64,000 bases of DNA from [Bacillus] selenitireducens MLS10. Its GTDB lineage: Bacteria > Bacillota > Bacilli > Bacillales > Salisediminibacteriaceae. Below the pieces are notes generated by a model, which did not search any database, had not been told where the DNA came from, and saw only the letters and a list, made by a program, of their open reading frames with translations. Positions 62,202 through 64,000 of the stretch are shown piece after piece (position 1 is the first letter of the stretch; each line of letters begins with the position of its first letter). Both the position numbers and the translations under genes were made by a program. The stretch lies in the NCBI RefSeq assembly GCF_000093085.1, contig NC_014219.1, forward strand, positions 310,001-374,000. Reading direction: 5' to 3'.

Positions 62202-63974
62202 ATGTTCGCAGCATTAAAGAAATTATCATGGTTTTTTAAACAGGAAAAGAAACGGTATATCATTGCTATTCTCATCTTAACGGTGGCGAGTGTCCTCGAA
62301 ATCATCCCGCCGCGGCTCATCGGATTTGTGGTGGATGATGTGCACCAGGGACGGATGACGGAGGAACGTCTTTTTGGCTTCGTCAGCTTTTTCATTGTGC
62401 TCATGCTCGTTGTCTACGTGATGACGTATGTCTGGATGCGCAAACTGTTTGGGGGTTCTTTGCTGCTAGAACGGACGATGCGTTCAAGGCTGATGAATCA
62501 TCTGATGACGATGACGCCGTCCTTTTATAACCGGAATAAAACCGGCGATCTCATGGCAAAAGGAACGAACGATCTGAAGGCGATTTCACAGACGGCAGGG
62601 TTCGGGATCCTCACCCTCGTTGATGCAACGGTCTTTCTCGTGGTCATTCTCGTTATGATGACGGTATTTATCAGCTGGGAGCTGACGTTGGCTGCCTTTT
62701 TGCCGTTCCCGTTGATGGCTTATTTAATGAAGGTTTATGGTAAGCGCATACATGAACGGTTCATGGCAGCGCAGCGTGCATTCGGGGATCTGAATGATCA
62801 GGTGCTTGAATCGATCTCTGGTGTGCGGGTCATTCGGGCCTTTGTCAAAGAACAGGCCGACCGGACCTCGTTCAGTAAGCAGACCGATCATGTCCTCCGG
62901 CAGAACATCCGGGTGGCGAGGGTGGATGCCCTCTTTGAGCCGACGATTAAGATTCTCGTCGGGATGAGCTATATGATCGGCCTCGGCTTTGGGGCGTACC
63001 TCGTCTTTCAGGGGCGGATTACCCTCGGTCAGCTCGTGACGTTTAATATTTACCTCGGGATGCTGATTTGGCCGATGTTCGCCCTCGGCGAACTGATGAA
63101 TATTATGCAGCGGGGGAATGCGTCACTGGACAGGCTTAATCACACCTTTGAGGCAGAGCCGGATGTGAAGGATCCTGATAAACCGCTGAGAGACCTCGTA
63201 CCGAACGAAATTGTCTTTGATGGGCTCAACTTCAGCTATCCAAAGGCGAAAGAACCGGCGCTGTCCGATGTGTCGGTCACGATCAGAAAAGGGATGCACA
63301 TCGGTGTTGCGGGGAAGACGGGAAGTGGGAAATCCACCTTTCTCAGGCAGCTTCTGAGAGCGTATCCTCTTCATAAAGGAGCGCTGAAGGTCAACAGCGT
63401 GCCCTTCGAACAGGTATCCCTCTCCACGGTGAAAGGATGGATCGGCTACGTGCCGCAGGAGTCATTTCTGTTTTCCAAGTCGATTGAAGCAAACATCCGC
63501 TTTGGAGCGGGGGATAAGGTGTCGGATGACAGGCTCAGGCAAGTCATGGAACAGGCGGCGATTACGAAAGATCTGCACACATTCCAGGATGGCCTCGAAA
63601 CCCTTGTCGGAGAAAAAGGGATCTCTCTTTCCGGCGGCCAAAAGCAGCGGATTGCCATCGCGAGAGCGCTGATGAAGGATCCGGAAATCCTGATTCTTGA
63701 TGACGCCATGTCGGCGGTGGATGCGAAAACGGAACAGTTTATCATCTCGAACATCCGCGAGGAGCGAAGCGGGAAAACAACGTTTATCGCCGCGCACCGT
63801 ATGTCTGCGATCAGTCATGCGGACGTGATTCTTGTTTTTGACGGCGGACGGATTGTCGAACAGGGAACGCATGATGAACTGATGCAAAACGGCGCCTGGT
63901 ACAAAGAGCAGTTTGACAAGCAACAAATGGAACAACAGTCACAGGAACAGGCCAGGCAGGGGGTGTCTTCATGA
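62202..63974 (+). CDS. Multidrug ABC half-transporter (BmrC/YheI-like)
   Basis: The 590-residue half-transporter has a six-helix membrane domain (about 1-310) and an ATPase domain with Walker A GKTGSGKST, Q-loop YVPQESFLFS, signature LSGGQKQRIAIARAL, Walker B ILILDDAMSAVD and switch His in AAHRMSAI. Asp, not Glu, follows the Walker B Asp, as in the degenerate site of heterodimeric exporters such as BmrC. The stop overlaps the start of a second gene (ATGA), expected to be the BmrD-like partner. AAAGGAAGTG precedes the ATG. Confidence 0.9.
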   Translation: MFAALKKLSWFFKQEKKRYIIAILILTVASVLEIIPPRLIGFVVDDVHQGRMTEERLFGFVSFFIVLMLVVYVMTYVWMRKLFGGSLLLERTMRSRLMNHLMTMTPSFYNRNKTGDLMAKGTNDLKAISQTAGFGILTLVDATVFLVVILVMMTVFISWELTLAAFLPFPLMAYLMKVYGKRIHERFMAAQRAFGDLNDQVLESISGVRVIRAFVKEQADRTSFSKQTDHVLRQNIRVARVDALFEPTIKILVGMSYMIGLGFGAYLVFQGRITLGQLVTFNIYLGMLIWPMFALGELMNIMQRGNASLDRLNHTFEAEPDVKDPDKPLRDLVPNEIVFDGLNFSYPKAKEPALSDVSVTIRKGMHIGVAGKTGSGKSTFLRQLLRAYPLHKGALKVNSVPFEQVSLSTVKGWIGYVPQESFLFSKSIEANIRFGAGDKVSDDRLRQVMEQAAITKDLHTFQDGLETLVGEKGISLSGGQKQRIAIARALMKDPEILILDDAMSAVDAKTEQFIISNIREERSGKTTFIAAHRMSAISHADVILVFDGGRIVEQGTHDELMQNGAWYKEQFDKQQMEQQSQEQARQGVSS

Positions 63975-64000
63975 ACAAAGTAAAGCAAGAAGCAACGCCG
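63971..64000 (+). CDS. Start of the partner ABC half-transporter, cut by the window end
   Basis: ATG at 63971 overlaps the previous stop by four bases; only MNKVKQEATP is visible. The identity as a BmrD/YheH-like partner is inferred from position. Confidence 0.6.
   Translation, partial: MNKVKQEATP

Overview
The window looks like the chromosome of a low-to-medium GC, Gram-positive member of the Bacillaceae, most probably a haloalkaliphilic, facultatively anaerobic one of the Salisediminibacterium / Alkalicoccus type. This is an inference. It rests on Bacillus-type gene families and layouts (CadC/CadA, RsbQ, AraR/AraM, YesL, GbsR/OpuA, paired multidrug ABC half-transporters), strong AGGAGG ribosome binding sites, very acidic lipoproteins, a glycine-betaine uptake system, and selenium and molybdenum genes. 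No rRNA, tRNA, CRISPR array or prophage was seen.

Layout. 0-4 kb: a GDPD lipoprotein, a small lipoprotein, an alpha/beta hydrolase and a RibD/DHFR-fold protein. 4.1-10.7 kb (minus): one operon with class I ribonucleotide reductase (nrdA, nrdB), a flavodoxin and the anaerobic class III enzyme (nrdD, nrdG). It sits behind a cobalamin riboswitch with a terminator and a pair of NrdR-type boxes. 10.8-14 kb: small membrane proteins, an MFS exporter, a 276-bp element with outward-facing omegaRNA-like ends, and a decayed hicA beside an intact hicB. 14.2-19.7 kb: an MBL-fold protein, a repeat-bearing secreted protein with two SHOCT proteins and a two-component system, then an ECF sigma factor with its anti-sigma factor. 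20-28.6 kb: a LacI-controlled ABC transporter with a GH94-type phosphorylase, probably for beta-1,2-glucans. 28.7-30.5 kb: RsbQ paired with a PAS-GGDEF protein. 30.6-33.1 kb: CadA/CadC. 33.3-36.1 kb: modABC behind a Moco-type riboswitch. 36.1-50.6 kb: an arabinan/arabinose regulon with AraR boxes and cre sites. 50.7-55.8 kb: selD, a rhodanese lipoprotein, a LysR regulator and a divergent PhnD/E/C-like transporter. 55.8-59.7 kb: opuA and its GbsR regulator. 59.8-64 kb: three membrane proteins, then a multidrug ABC pair behind a leader peptide and terminators.

The most striking result is evidence for selenocysteine decoding. Two genes are interrupted by an in-frame UGA exactly where their families place a key cysteine. 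One is selD, in its active-site loop (U-G-C-K). The other is the CadA-type P1B ATPase, where the first cysteine of the HMA metal-binding CxxC is UGA, giving U-A-D-C. Ordinary gene calling would truncate both. selD lies beside a LysR regulator and an oxyanion-type ABC transporter, so 50.7-55.8 kb reads as a selenium uptake and activation locus.

Other points worth checking: a 7-G frameshift in the permease of that transporter; a repeated CGTCTAAT promoter linking the ECF sigma factor to a distant lipoprotein; and an RsbQ whose partner makes c-di-GMP rather than acting as a phosphatase.
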